Assembly: GCA_015680685.1 (NCBI GenBank)
Contig: MNCI01024945.1
Span: 183,772-247,771, forward strand
Source of the DNA: Gnetum montanum
Lineage: Eukaryota > Streptophyta > Gnetopsida > Gnetales > Gnetaceae
Length of the DNA: 64,000 nucleotides
Direction: 5' to 3'
Shown: in pieces, positions 44,370 through 55,899 of the stretch
Layout of the letters: every line of letters begins with the position of its first letter
How positions within the stretch are numbered: position 1 is the first letter of the stretch
The notes under the pieces: model-generated
Told to the model about the DNA's origin: nothing
The model's input: only the letters and a program-made list of their open reading frames with translations
The model's database searches: none
Program-made: the position numbers and the translations under genes

Positions 44370-45900
44370 AGAATCCAGCTTGTACTTGGGTGTTTCCTTT
44401 ATATCCAATTATTCAATAATTACATCCTTGCTATGATCCTTATTTTTAGCTCCATTATTATCTATACATACAAAAACTATGAAATAATTTCTTACTATCA
44501 TCTAATAATAAATATAATTTATTACTCAATATCATGATGATCAAAAAGTTGACGGTAGGTGTTGAGAATAAACTTCCTATTTTTTCCAGTTTTTTCTACA
44601 ATAGTTAGATCATTGGATGAGTACTTTGCTAATGGTTTTATTGTGAAGCCTATTTATTCTTTGATCCTTAATTGTCATTGTTTTCACCTCAAAGCTTACA
44701 TTAGATCTTAGGGGTAAGGTATTCCAATATAGCACATAAGGCACATCATTCTTATGGAACTTCTTAAGTAAACTTACATGGAAAACAATATGAATCTTTA
44801 AATTTTCTTGAAGACTTAATTGATAGGATACTTTGCCAATTCTTTCTAAAAATTTAAAAGGTCCATAGTACCTTAAAGCTGACTTAGTATATCTTCCTAG
44901 CTTAAGCTAACTCCTAATGAGTTTTACTCTCAACAATACTTAATTCCAAATTTGGAATTCCTTCTTAAGATGATGTTGATTTGCATGTCCCTTATACTTA
45001 TCCTGGGCTACTTGAAAATCCTATTTAACTCTTGGAATAATAATTTCCATGATTTTCATGTCTTCTTGTTTCCATTCTGCCCTTAAAGTTGGGTCTACCC
45101 AAGTTAGTAGTGTATGGAAATTCTATCCATATAAAAATTTGAATGATGTCTGATGTATTAATTCCCAATAATTATTATTGTAGGTAAATTCAACTAGATG
45201 CAAATAATTCTTCCATTTTTTGGTGTAACTTTGACATAGGTATATAGAATGTCTTTCCATATTTGATTGACACATTCTGTTTAGTCATATATTTTTGGGT
45301 GATATTCCATGCTGAATTTTAATTAGATCCCAATTTCCTTGAAGAAACTTTGACCAAAACTCAAAGATAAACTTATAATCTCTATCATATGAGATTGATT
45401 TTGGACACCAATGTAACTAAAATATTTCTTGAACAAATTTTTGGGCTACCTCTTTAGTTGTATTTGTAGATTTCAAAACTATGAAATGATTCATATTCAA
45501 TAGGCAGTTAAATACCACCAAGATTAAGTCATTTCCTTTGATAGGTACTAGTAATCCCACAATAATATCTATGTAATGTCTTCTTATTTCCATGTTGATA
45601 TCTCCAAAGGTTGTAATAATCCACTTAGTTTATTTTTTTGGCCTTCACTCTTTAGCAAGTTGGGTAATTTTTAATGTACCTGGATATATCATTCTTCATT
45701 TAAGACTAGAAATAAAACTTACATATCATCATATAAGTTATAATATATCTAGGATATCCAACGTATGGTATTTCATGGGCTATAGAAATAACTTAAGTTT
45801 CCAATTTCTTCTGGTGTACATACCCTCTATTCATTTATTAATAGACCATCTACGGAAAGGTGGTAATGAGGCTCAGAAGAAATATTAGTTAGAAGTCACT
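44370..45900 (-). pseudogene. E6 integrase and chromodomain-like C-terminus, broken
   Basis: From high to low coordinates the minus strand shows GLLQPLEISTW (near 45610), a hallmark after the integrase zinc region. Then comes YHPKIYD near 45300, followed by CVNQIWKDILYTYVK, where gypsy integrase has YHPQTDGQTERVNQ; the catalytic Glu lies near this block. Next come KSALRYYGPFKFLERIGKVS near 44870 and VFHVSLLKKFHKN, the GPY/F module. VLYWNTLPLRSNVSFEVK and NKTISKVLIQ near 44600 are typical of the chromodomain end of chromoviruses. Stops are frequent, many explained by one C-to-T change. Confidence 0.78.
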
Positions 45901-47180
45901 TAAAGGATATTCTTTTATCCATTCCTTAATCTTTTATTCTATAGGGGTTATCACAACACCTATCATCATATTTCACATTTGACTAAGGACATTAGTCATT
46001 ATATTTTATTTTCCTAGAATATATTTAATCTCAAAACCATATTCAACCAATAATTCTATCCACCTTCATTATTGAGTATTCAATATGCATTACCTTTGTA
46101 AATATTCTAGGCTTCTATGATTTGTTTTTAGTATAAATATTTTATCATAAAGATAATGTCCCCAAATCTTTAAAGAATAAACAATTTCCAATAATTCTAG
46201 TTCATGGATTGAGTAATTTACCTCAACTCCTCATAATTTATGAGACTCAAAACATACCACTTTATCTTCTTATGAAAGAATTATACTGATTCATACTCCG
46301 TAGGCATCTGTAGATACTTTGAATGATATGTTTTCATTTGAGATTCTCAGGATAGGAATTGTTGTTAATAGCATCTTTATTCTTAGAAAAGCTCCCCTAC
46401 CTTTTTCATAAAACTTAAACACACATATTTCTTGTAAGATATCAGTCTAGGGGACAACCAAGGTAAAATAATCTTCAATAAAACATTGGTACAAGTTTTT
46501 TAAGCCCAAGAAATGGTGAACTATTGTAGTATCTTTAAGTTCCATCTAGTCACAAACTACACTAACATTAGATGGGTATACTTGTAGTTCTTGCTTAGAT
46601 ACTATATGGTCCAAGCATGATACTTCTTCTTTAAAGAGTTCACATTTTCTTAATTTTTCCTTTAACTAATGTTACTTGAGGATTTTCATTTTAATTTTTA
46701 AATGTTTAACATGTTCCTCTCTTAACTTGGAATAGCCAAGTATATCATTCATAAGTATAATAACAAATTAATCAAGGTACTCTCAAAAGATATTATTCAT
46801 CAATGTCATGAATGTTGTAGGTGTATTGATTAAGCCAAATGGCATCACAACAAACTCATACAATCCATACCTAGTTCTAAATGTTTTTTTCTCAATATCT
46901 TTCTATTTAATCCTTATTTGGTGATAACCAAATTTTAAATTGATATTAGAAAAATAACATGCTCTAGTAAGTTAGTCAAACAAGTCATTGATCATAGGTA
47001 AGGGATAGGTATTTTTAATTTTTACTTTGTTTAATGTCCTACAATCAATACAAAACCTTAATGTACCATCTTTCTTCTTAACAAATAAAATTGATGCATC
47101 CCAAGGTGAGACACTTTGGTTGAATCTATCCTTCTTCTAATAACTGATCTAATTGTAATTTTAATTCCCTTAATTCTAAA
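45901..47180 (-). pseudogene. E6 reverse transcriptase and RNase H, broken
   Basis: The RT core lies at about 47060-46670 on the minus strand: the TYPLPMI-like region with NINLKFGYHQIRIK near 46930, [20 protein letters not shown] near 46850, and ILMNDILGYSKL near 46745, where the catalytic F-x-D-D pair reads Met-Asn-Asp (Asn codon at 46747-46749). RNase H follows to about 45950 in fragments. Stops such as TGA and TAA fall at codons that are CGA or CAA/AAG in relatives. The enzyme is inactive. Confidence 0.8.
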
Positions 47181-47401
47181 GTGCAAAATCTATATGTAGC
47201 CTTTGAAACTATTTCTATAATAGGAAAAATATCAATGGCATGTTCAATAGTTCTTTTATGTAGATAATTCCTAGGTTTTACCAAATACTAAATACTTATA
47301 CTCTTTATGTTCTTTTAGAATCTCAATGTCAAAGAGTTTCTAGGGTTTAGTTACTTTTACAACCAACATAGTAGCACCCTTCTTGGGTAATTTTTAGCTT
47401 G

Positions 47402-47760
47402 CTAAACAATTATTATGTGAATTTTCTTTTCTATTCCTACCTCCCTTAGAACCACGACTCCACCAGTGGTTAGCACTTTTAAAACATGGGTTTCAAAATG
47501 ATCAAGAATATCAAATTTTTTCAATAAAGATAGTTCTAAGCTTGCATCAACATCTCCTAATTTAAACTCAAATAATTCACCAAGAAAAGGAATATCTTGT
47601 AGGATAAAACTAATTTCTCCATACTTGGTGTGCTTACTTATTATCGTTCCATCTGCAAGTTCTATTTTAACAACTTTCTTAGAAGATAAAATTAAATTTA
47701 ATGGATTAAATAATGTTAATGAAATAAAATTATCACATGGTCCACTATTAATCAAAAATT
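47402..47760 (-). pseudogene. E6 retropepsin remnant
   Basis: A 117-codon open piece starting MINSGPCDNFIS, where the catalytic triplet D-S-G reads N-S-G. It continues with VKIELADGTIISK and ILQDIPFLGELFEFKLG, the usual gypsy protease series. The Asp-to-Asn change alone would abolish activity. It joins gag upstream and RT downstream. Confidence 0.75.
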
Positions 47761-49100
47761 TAGTCTTTTAACCCTTAATTTATCCTTCAAAAATGAGTAA
47801 TGAAAATTGAAATTTTCTCACACTTGACTTTGCTAATGCTAAAATATTCTTCATTGTGGTTGTAGTAGTAGTTTGAATATTTCCTTTGGCCACATTTTTA
47901 TTGGGTGTTTTTATTGTTATATTGATTATTTCTTTGTATTATTACTCATAATTTTGGACAATTCCACTTAAAGTAATCTTTATCACAATCGAAGCATCCA
48001 TATCAATTTTTCTTAGTGGGTTCCTCTTCTACTATTCCTTGTTGGAGGGTTGTAGTTCATACTTGATTTGATTCCTCATTATCCTTACTAGTTATATGTT
48101 CTTCATTAATTGTTGGGGGATTATGTGCACATTTCTAGGGATGTAGTGGTGTAGGTAGTCCACCAATGAACTTTAAGGCCAACTCTCCTTCATTCTAGTG
48201 GCTTACATAGTAAGAGAGGTCATAGAATTCCTTATAGTAATCACACATAGATTGTCTTCCCAATCTTAATGAGTCAAATTACATCTTACATTCCTTGAGG
48301 AAAGAATATACTACAAATTCTTATTCAAAATCTTCACAAAATTTGAGCCAATTTGTAATCAAGCCTTGAGATCTTAGTCCATTTCACCATGTTACCACAA
48401 GTCCTCTCAAATATAAGCAAACTACTTCTAAACGTTTTTGGCTCAATAAATTTAATAAATCAAAATAATTCTTCATGATATCAAGCCAATCATCTATCTT
48501 GGTAGTAGATTCAGGGGCTCCATCATAATGATCAAGTTTTACATTTTGGGCATGAATTTGGATTAATGATTATATTGGAAAATTTTGTTAATACCAATAA
48601 TCCTCATCTTCAAGGTTCCATTTTATGGCCTTATGAAGAAATATCAGCATGTTGTCAACCAATAAGTGAAGATTGATCTTGATACTGATTCCTAGGGAAA
48701 ATTTGATCTTTGTACTAGTCTTGGTGATGTTGGAATTGATATTGATGATAATCCCTAAGTAGAAATTAATTTTGATTATGGAATTTCAGTGAATATTGAA
48801 TTTGGTTGGAAGGTTGGGTTAAATGATCAATTACTTGCTTGATGGAAGTCACAAAGGAATCCATCCTTGAACTTCTAATCAATTTTCTTTTGAACTCTAC
48901 AATAACTCCCCAATTTCTTTAGACATATTTTACATATTTATCCCATATCCTTAGTTTAATTAATAGAGTTCCTCTTAGATATCTCTAATTACATAAATCT
49001 ATTGTTCGAGGACATCCATTCAATCATTGAACTAGGACTTCATCATTCTCCAATGCACTCTTTTGGATCCAAACATTGATAAGTCAAAGAAACAAGGCAA
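47761..49100 (-). pseudogene. E6 gag with zinc knuckle, broken
   Basis: The minus strand carries MKNYFDLLNL near 48465, the capsid block FVVYSFLKECKM, SMCDYYKEFYDLSYYVSH (near 48240) and LALKFIGGL. After a Glu/Thr-rich stretch comes GCFDCDKDYFKWNCPKL near 47990, a zinc knuckle whose His is lost. The frame is interrupted by several stops. Confidence 0.78.
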
Positions 49101-49452
49101 GGTGGTTGTTCCTTAGCATATATGGTCCTTTTTATAAGTTATGTGAGATTTAATTGGTTCAAAAAGAGGTTATAATTGACATGAATGAATGTTCTCTTCT
49201 TGAAGTCCTAATTGACCACAAAAGACTCTAATTACTGAAAAACAATTCCATTTGTTAAGTTTCTGATTGAGCTTTTTTATGTTTTGAAAAGCTAAATAAC
49301 AACTTTAAAAACTAATTTTTCTTCTTTTTTAGCTTGAATATGACTATTCCATTGTGTCTAGAAGGTTCAAATCTATTGAAAATTATTCTTGTTTTGTTGA
49401 AAATTGTTTCTAGAATCACAAGGTATGGTCTTTTGAAGTTGAAAAAAATTTT

Positions 49453-49553
49453 CATGCATCTCAAGACTTTCCAAGAGGTCACCTGTTCTAGTACTAATCC
49501 AAGATAAGCATACCTAATTATACAATTTTTATCCTGGTTGCTACCAGCTTACC
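49453..49553 (-). repeat. 5S rRNA-derived sequence
   Basis: On the minus strand this matches the second half of plant 5S rRNA. AGTACTAG aligns with AGTACTAG, GGTGACCTCTTGGAAAGTC with GGTGACCTCCTGGGAAGTC (box C region), and ATTAGGTATGCTT with GTTAAGCGTGCTT (box A region). The 5' half is much weaker. It could be a 5S pseudogene, a 5S-headed SINE or part of a Cassandra-type LTR. No second copy or LTR partner was seen in the window. Confidence 0.7.
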
Positions 49554-49959
49554 AAATTTCCTTTTTGAGAATATTTTCCATGTTTTTGAATTTAAACTTT
49601 ACCACCTATATTTTTTGATGTGTTTAAAATTTTCCATTAACTGATAGAAAATATGAAATTTTCTATTGATTCAAGGAAATTTTCCCATTGCCCAACTTGC
49701 AGAGAAGGCAAGCCAACAACACTAGTGGTATCTGTTAGAGCTTCATGGGAGGCCACAATGCTACAAAGTTGTACCATAAGGCCTAGGCCAATCCTAAACA
49801 ACTTTTTGTGATGTTACATGGCCAGGCCTTAAGGCCAAACCATGCAATAATGAGATTGGTTAGCCATTGCAGCTAATGACTCCTAGCCGTACTACCAAGT
49901 GGCAAATTTGTTTTTGAAAACAATTAACAATTATTTTATAATATTAAGGTTGTTATAAC

Positions 49960-50150
49960 TTAATATAACCTAGTAACCTAGTGGCTAGTTACAGAGGGAT
50001 TTAGAGTTAAGGTTAGTAATGATGAGGTGATGGGTTCAACTCCCAATCCTAATATATGTTTTTTAGGCTTAAGACTTGGGGTTAGTAATGATGAGATGAT
50101 GCTTTAAAATTCCAAACCTAATATATATTTTTTGAATGAAAAATTTAAAA
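49960..50150 (+). repeat. Possible tRNA-derived SINE, partly duplicated
   Basis: A box-A-like TAACCTAGTGG at 49974-49984 and a box-B-like GGTTCAACTCC at 50033-50043 have the spacing and order of a polymerase III promoter. The segment from 'ggttagtaatgatgag' to 'taatatatgttttt' (50011-50066) is repeated imperfectly at 50074-50130. No clear A-tail or target duplication was defined. Confidence 0.4.
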
Positions 50151-50582
50151 ATAAAATAGCTAATTAAAAATTTTAAAATAATTTTGATGTTCACTTTTCT
50201 AAAGTTAAAATTATAAATTTAGATTAATGGTAGCTTATCAAGAAATGCAATTTCTTAGAAATCATAAGTCAAGTTTTGATGAAATTAGTACTATTGGAAT
50301 TGTCTTGGAAAGTACTATTTGTTCAAATTATGATAACTTTGATTTACTAAACCTATCAATTATAAAATCAAGAAGAATATCTTTAGTTAAAACTACTTAG
50401 TAATTAACTATATATTAACATAAATTATAACTACGCTTTTCTCTAGTTAGCTGCACCTTTAATAGTTACTAGGGTTTCCAAATTTTTTCCTATAAATTAA
50501 TGGAAACAAAGCCTTTTTTTTCCAAATCAACCCTCTCAATGTAGCAATTATAGAGAGATTTCTTGGACATATCAAGTTATGA

Positions 50583-51360
50583 AATGGCTTCTTTGAGGTG
50601 TCTAGGTTAAGCTTCTCTTACTACATCAGGTAGTTCTACATCTATTTCTTCTACTTTACATTAGAATAATGTAGTTCAAGCTACTAATATGGTTCATAGT
50701 TTTTTAGATGTTGAGGGTTTTGAGTATCTCAAAACCTCTATGTTATTGGAGTTACTATATTTTTCCAATTTTTAAGACTAATAAATGCAGGGACTTCATA
50801 GTAGACTAGTGTATTAATTATGATCTATAGGAAAGTTCTCTTTCTAAAACAATTTTGGAAGTTTAGTTATTACTCATGCTACTATAAAAACTATTTTAAG
50901 TTTTAATACCTAAAAAAATCATTTTGAACTTTGTACATAATCAACTATATTTAAGGATTTTTGCAAAAAGGAAATGTTTGATTATCTTTCTCATTCCGCT
51001 CTTATTCTAAAGGAGTTTTATAAAGTTGATTTTAATAATAATATAAATTTTCAAGTATGTCTATTTATAAATAGAAAGGTTTTGTGGAGTCTCCACTCTT
51101 CTCCTGTTACTTCTTATGCAATCTACCTTCCTCATGCTACTGAAACTACTTGGGTATTTGATTGGTCCTTATCTTGTATTTCTACTTTATTCCTTGCTAT
51201 AGAGCTTGCAACTACCACTAAGAGAAATCCTACAAAATGTTATACCATATTCTCTTTACCCTTAATGATGACCTTAATTTTAAGTTATGATTCTTCCATA
51301 AATAGCTTTTGTCAGAAGACTATTCATCTATACCTTAAGTTCCTTGAAAAATAAAAGGTT
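50583..51360 (+). pseudogene. Unrecognised decayed ORF, antisense to E6
   Basis: It starts at the ATG at 50583 (MASLRCLG) with a Ser/Thr-rich start. It continues with stops and frameshifts through VVQATNMVHSFLDVEGFEYL to a 126-codon open piece (50974-51354) containing KVLWSLHSSPVTSYAIYLPH and ETTWVFDWSLSCISTLFLA. It reads like a real, long protein that has decayed, and it opposes the direction of gag in E6. Similar coding-like stretches occur beyond E5 (58620-59000, e.g. SDRITKNTLYFIHEKLYQL near 58930), so the ORF may have been split by E5. I do not recognise the family. Confidence 0.4.
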
Positions 51361-51467
51361 GTAAGGACTTGAATTGAAGGTTTCAAAAGAGGTCAAGATG
51401 CTCTCACATAGGCCTATAATCTAGAGGGGTTTGATGAAGTATAGAATTTTGATTTTTTATTTATATT

Positions 51468-52570
51468 TTTTGGAGTAGGTTCACTCCATAATTTAATCAC
51501 CTTTAATGCACTAAATCTAGATATTATGAAAAGATAAATATATTTGCTAGAAAACAAGAAAACTAGCCATCTTCAATTAAATTATTTTAAGATTACAACA
51601 AGGTTCACACAATCCACAAACATCCAAAAACCTATCACACTCAAACAATATTGTAGAGGATGAGGCTCTACAATTACATAATGGTTGTTCTCAATGTGAG
51701 ACAAAACCAAGAGAAATCTCTCCCACAATCCAAGACTAAGATCTCAACTCACAAGTAAGATACAAGAGAATAGAAGACATAGATCAACACATCACAAGTT
51801 GATCTTAGAGCTGCAATCACCTATTGCACTCATCCAATGTGCTCACCTCTTCTTTCTTACCTAGTTCTCCTTTCCTATACTCTCTCATCCTTTATGGATA
51901 AAGGAATACATAATTGTAAAGATCCAAAACCATAGGAATTTTTCTATTTACCTCCCTATATGTTTTCCACATGGATGTGGATTCTTTTGGATGTTTTCCA
52001 ATCAATACACCATGTCAGAGCTTTTCTTCTTCATTGACACAGATGTCTCTTGTTTCATGTAGATGTCTCCTATGCAAGCTCTATTCTTAGAAGAGATGTC
52101 TACTATTTTTGGGATATGTCTTCTATAGATTGGAGATGTCTACACTTCAATGGAGGTGTCTCTAAGGAGATATATTTTGTGTAAGCCCTTCTCTAGGGAG
52201 AGATGTCCACTATTTTTGGTAGACATCTTCCATGGACTGGAGACATCTACACTTTAGGGGAGATGTCTTTGGAAAGACATATATCATTTTAGGAAGACAT
52301 CTATTTTGATGGTGACAAAAATAAAAATGCTCTTTGTGATGTCGAAAGCCTCTAGATGCCTTCCAACAAGTCCCCATAGACCCTAGAAACCTCCTAAACT
52401 TATCAAAATAAGCCAAAAACACCTCCAAATAGTCAAAACATCCAAGAATCCTCATCACAAAAATTTGACATAAAAAATGGGCACACACGTCCAAGTCTTA
52501 TCCTATTGCAAAACATGAGAAAAAAATTTGTAGGATAAGCATAAAGGGATTTGAAAGAAGTTTTTCTACA
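51468..52570 (-). repeat. E5 3' LTR
   Basis: About 1103 bp. It is rich in AGATGTCT/AGACATCT motifs (52030-52310), which are inverted copies of one another. The left end is degraded (TTTTGGAG for TGTTAGAG). Confidence 0.82.
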
Positions 52571-52594
52571 CAAACTCTCCCACCTTTCAAGAAG
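52571..52594 (-). other. E5 polypurine tract
   Basis: The minus strand reads GAAAGGTGGGAGAGTTTG directly before the 3' LTR. Confidence 0.65.
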
Positions 52595-52746
52595 TGAACT
52601 CATGTGAACAAGGGAGTAGGGGTAGAAGTGATCCCAAACTCAACAAGGTTGATCTCATGGATTCCTATAGCATCATTACCAAATTAATCCTTCTAATGGA
52701 TCAAATATTCATACCTTGTGACTCCGCAAGTGCTAGAAGCTTTCCT

Positions 52747-53445
52747 CTACTTTAGTATGATTGTCTTCTTCTCCATTGAAGGATTGGATTGAACAATAGC
52801 CCCCTTCAACTCATCAATGATTCCTTGTATGGTATTCTCATTATTTGGTCCATGATAGTGCATAAGATCTGAAACATTAAACACAAAAGACATACCAACA
52901 TCATTTGGTAAATCAATCTCAAAAGCATTGTTATTAATTTTAGCCTTGATTTTGAAAGGCCCAATCTTCTTAGCTTTTAATTTAGAGAAGTTAATACCTC
53001 TCAATTGCTTCCTCTTCAAGTGCATCCAAACTAAATCACCAATAGCAAAATTAGGCTTCCTCTTACCTTCATTCCTCTTTAGGACTCTCTCTTCAATCTT
53101 CTTCTCAAAATTTGATTTTACTTGTGTATGGAGATCCCTCATCTCTTGCAGAGAATCAACACTAAGTTGATCTTAGCCATTAAAGCTCTTAAAAGTATCC
53201 ACCATATTTAGGTAAAACCCATAATTCACCTGAAATGGGCTTTTTCCAATTGCAACATGAAAAGCCTTATCAAACAAAAGCTCAACATTCTTCATCTTTG
53301 TGTTGGGAAGTCTCTTACTCATCCTTCCTTCATCATCAAAATCACAACATAGATTATCTTTACACTGTCCATAATTATTAGTCTTATTCTTACCAAAAAT
53401 GACATCAAAAGTTACATTTCTTTCATCATGCACAACATAACTCAA
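52747..53445 (-). pseudogene. E5 integrase C-terminal domain
   Basis: The upstream piece (53445-53173) ends with FDKAFHVAIGKSPFQVNYGF, the 'S.GKSPFEV.YG' block near the end of the gypsy integrase core. The next piece (53142-52747) contains FAIGDLVWMHLKRKQL, LKAKKIGPFKIKAKINNNAF and FVFNVSDLMHYHG, the C-terminal GPF module of chromovirus-type integrases. One stop lies between them. The catalytic D-D-E core is not visible upstream, where instead an acidic region of unclear origin extends to 53845. Confidence 0.8.
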
Positions 53446-53851
53446 AACTTCATCATAATTAACACAATGATCATGATGTTCATCATCACAATGGAATAAA
53501 CTACTACCAAGCTAAAGTGAAAAACTAGAATCCAACACACTAGGTTTCACATAAGGGACATTACTACCATCTACAAGGTAAAGCTTACACTCACTTACCT
53601 CTTCATGGCTTCTCATATCCATCTTCAACTAAATTGGACCTTCAACATGTGGCTACTCAATCTCATCAAAGTTTCAAGCTTTAAGATTCCACATAGTAGT
53701 CTCTAACTCCAATGGTTTTTCCTCTTTTAAGGTATCATCAATAATTTCTACAACCCACTTTGGAGGTACCAACTCAAAAGGTAAATCCTCTCCCATGGCT
53801 TGAACATTAGATTCATCATCTAAACAATCATTCTTCTATGTACCTTGGCTA
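53446..53851 (-). other. E5 spacer of unclear origin
   Basis: On the minus strand it is mostly one frame with some stops (PPKWVVEIIDDTLKEE near 53750, an Asp/His-rich stretch near 53480). It does not look like RT or RNase H. It may be a captured or highly derived segment that took the place of pol. Confidence 0.4.
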
Positions 53852-54777
53852 TGATGAGATGCAATTCGCACCTGCGATATCACAAACGCGATATCGCGGT
53901 CCATCACCAAATCTATAAATAAGAGGTGGAACTCTCCTCATTTCTCATCCTAGGCTAGAAGTAGGGAAACTTTGGCTGTTTGATCACTCCAGAGATAGAA
54001 TATTTTTTATGTGCCCATAGTAGGAGTCCCCAAGTGAACGGATCCTTATTCGAACAAATTTGTACCTAAATGCAAGTTGTGTACGGCAATAAAGACAAGC
54101 TTTGTGGATAAACCTTGGAGTGCATGGAATAGGTTAATTAATTGTTATTTCTTACATGTTATTTATTACCTGCATTATCATGGCATGAGTATGACTTGAT
54201 TATGAGCATTGACGAATGTGTACAACTAATCAAGGAATCGGCTACTCATCGTGATTAGTCTCTCTCACCCTTAACTCCTAGAATGTGGGATGAGTACAAC
54301 TTGATTATGAGCATCTATAGATGTGTACGGCTAGTCAAGGAATTAGTTACTTATCACGCTTAGGCTAGTTAAGTGCCTTAGTACGACCACTTAGAGCACA
54401 TGCGTTACGTGTGGTGATCCCAGTAACGATTAGCGTTTGGTAGCCATAATCGCATAGGTTCAGGATGTGTACGGTAAGTGGGAATGGATGCGGATGCTAG
54501 TTAATTTAGACTTAGTCCTTAGTTAGAGTTAGTTAGCTCTCTCAACCCTTCAACTTGATAGCATAGGAGAAAAACTAGAAAAGCTATTAAAATCATATAC
54601 CTTGGACTTCCTTAACCATACACCGTGACAACAACAAGTAAGTCTGGGAAGACAACAAATGATTAACCCCAAGTGTTCCATGGGGTGTTTAGCCATTTAG
54701 TCTGTGGAGTTCAACCGAATTATGTGTGCTACACTTGTTTCGTATGGTTGAGTGTAGGGGTACCTCGCCACTCATCA
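53852..54777 (+). mobile_element. Solo LTR of the E2 subtype inserted in E5
   Basis: 926 bp, TGATGAG to CTCATCA, with a perfect 5-bp target duplication GGCTA on both sides. It contains GCGATATCAC and GCGATATCGC palindromes and TATAAATA at 53914-53921. The duplicated 'gagta.gactt' units identify the long subtype. The palindrome array is shorter than in E2. The perfect duplication suggests it is among the most recent events here. Confidence 0.94.
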
Positions 54778-55420
54778 GGCTAGAAGACTCTCCTCTCTTC
54801 AACGAGATAGCCTCAACTTGACAACAAATATTCATTCCCTTATCACAAGGTATAGAACAATTACATAAATAATGAGTATCATATCCTCTAGTAATGCTCT
54901 TGATTCTTTTGAAGAAGTTCCTTGATCCTTACCACTCCTTTGGTCTTGATCTTTCACCTCCCATAACTTATGAGGTAAGAACTTTTCTTGATTAGCCACA
55001 TACACCATCCTTGACTGTGAAGATTTCTTGGTATCTTTGATAAAGCTCTTGGTTTCCTCCCTTAAAAACCCTTTAATATTGAGCACTCCCTTACTTAGTA
55101 AGAGATTCTTGAGAAATCCTTTTCTTATTGATCTCCACTTCACCAAAGCCTTCATCTTCCTTCTTGAACACCTTTGGAAATTCCCCCTTTAAGCCTAGCA
55201 CACCTATAAGAAGTTCAACCTAGATATCATCATGGTTAGTAGAAACTATTATCATAACAAAAAACCCAAAACTAGTTTCATAATGTTCCTTAATATATTT
55301 CCTCTCTCCTAGAAGGGTTAAGGAAGCATTAAGTGAGCTTGGCTACCTCACTTGTTCAATTTTCATAGGAATCAAATCATGGACTCCATCAAGTCTAACA
55401 ACACTCCACACATTTCTTGC
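54778..55420 (-). pseudogene. E5 post-protease spacer
   Basis: It contains a 107-codon open piece (55155-54832), Lys/Ser-rich, with FLREETKSFIKDTKKSSQSR and VANQEKFLP. In plant chromoviruses a similar charged linker lies between protease and RT. No RT follows. Frameshifts occur between this piece and the protease. Confidence 0.45.
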
Positions 55421-55429
55421 TTGATCAAA

Positions 55430-55771
55430 CTAAGCACCATTGTGAAAATTCCAAGGTCTACCAAGAATTACATCAGGACAATCTATTATAAGCACATCAC
55501 ACCTCACAACATCATGAAAATTTCCAATTTTAAATTTCAAAGTACATTTTTCCCTCACCTTTTGGGAAAAATATTTAGATAACCAATGTACCTTATAAGG
55601 TGTTGGATGAGGATTAGTTACCAAATCTAATCTAGTAACGACCTTCAAAGAAATAACATTTTCTTGAGCTCCCCCATCAATCAAAACATGAATCCATTTC
55701 CCACTAAGAAAACATCTAGGCCCAATCCAAAAAAAAAAGAATTTTCTATCAAGATGATATCCTCTATTCAC
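55430..55771 (-). pseudogene. E5 retropepsin
   Basis: A 113-codon open piece with WIHVLIDGGAQENVISLK (catalytic Asp-Gly-Gly, a form known in plant chromoviruses), HWLSKYFSQKVREKC and DVILGRPWNFHNGA, the second conserved block. The catalytic triplet is intact in this piece, unlike in the other elements here. It would cut Gag-Pol. Confidence 0.82.
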
Positions 55772-55899
55772 ATTCCCAATGAATGCATAGGAATTTAATT
55801 TAGAAACATCCTCACTTTTTGGAGCATTAGGATTACCTCTCTAAAGATCTTGGCTTGATGTCTCCTCCACCTCCATGGTTTGCACATTATTTCCCTTGG

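Noticed and set aside
49453-49553. Functional 5S rRNA gene
   Set aside because: The 5' half is too diverged, and there is no tandem array or intact internal promoter. It is a derived sequence only.
50031-50043. tRNA gene
   Set aside because: Only box-A-like and box-B-like sequences are present. No cloverleaf or acceptor stem could be drawn.
52210-52494. 94-codon minus frame in the E5 LTR
   Set aside because: It lies wholly within an LTR and is not shared as an open frame with the other LTR.
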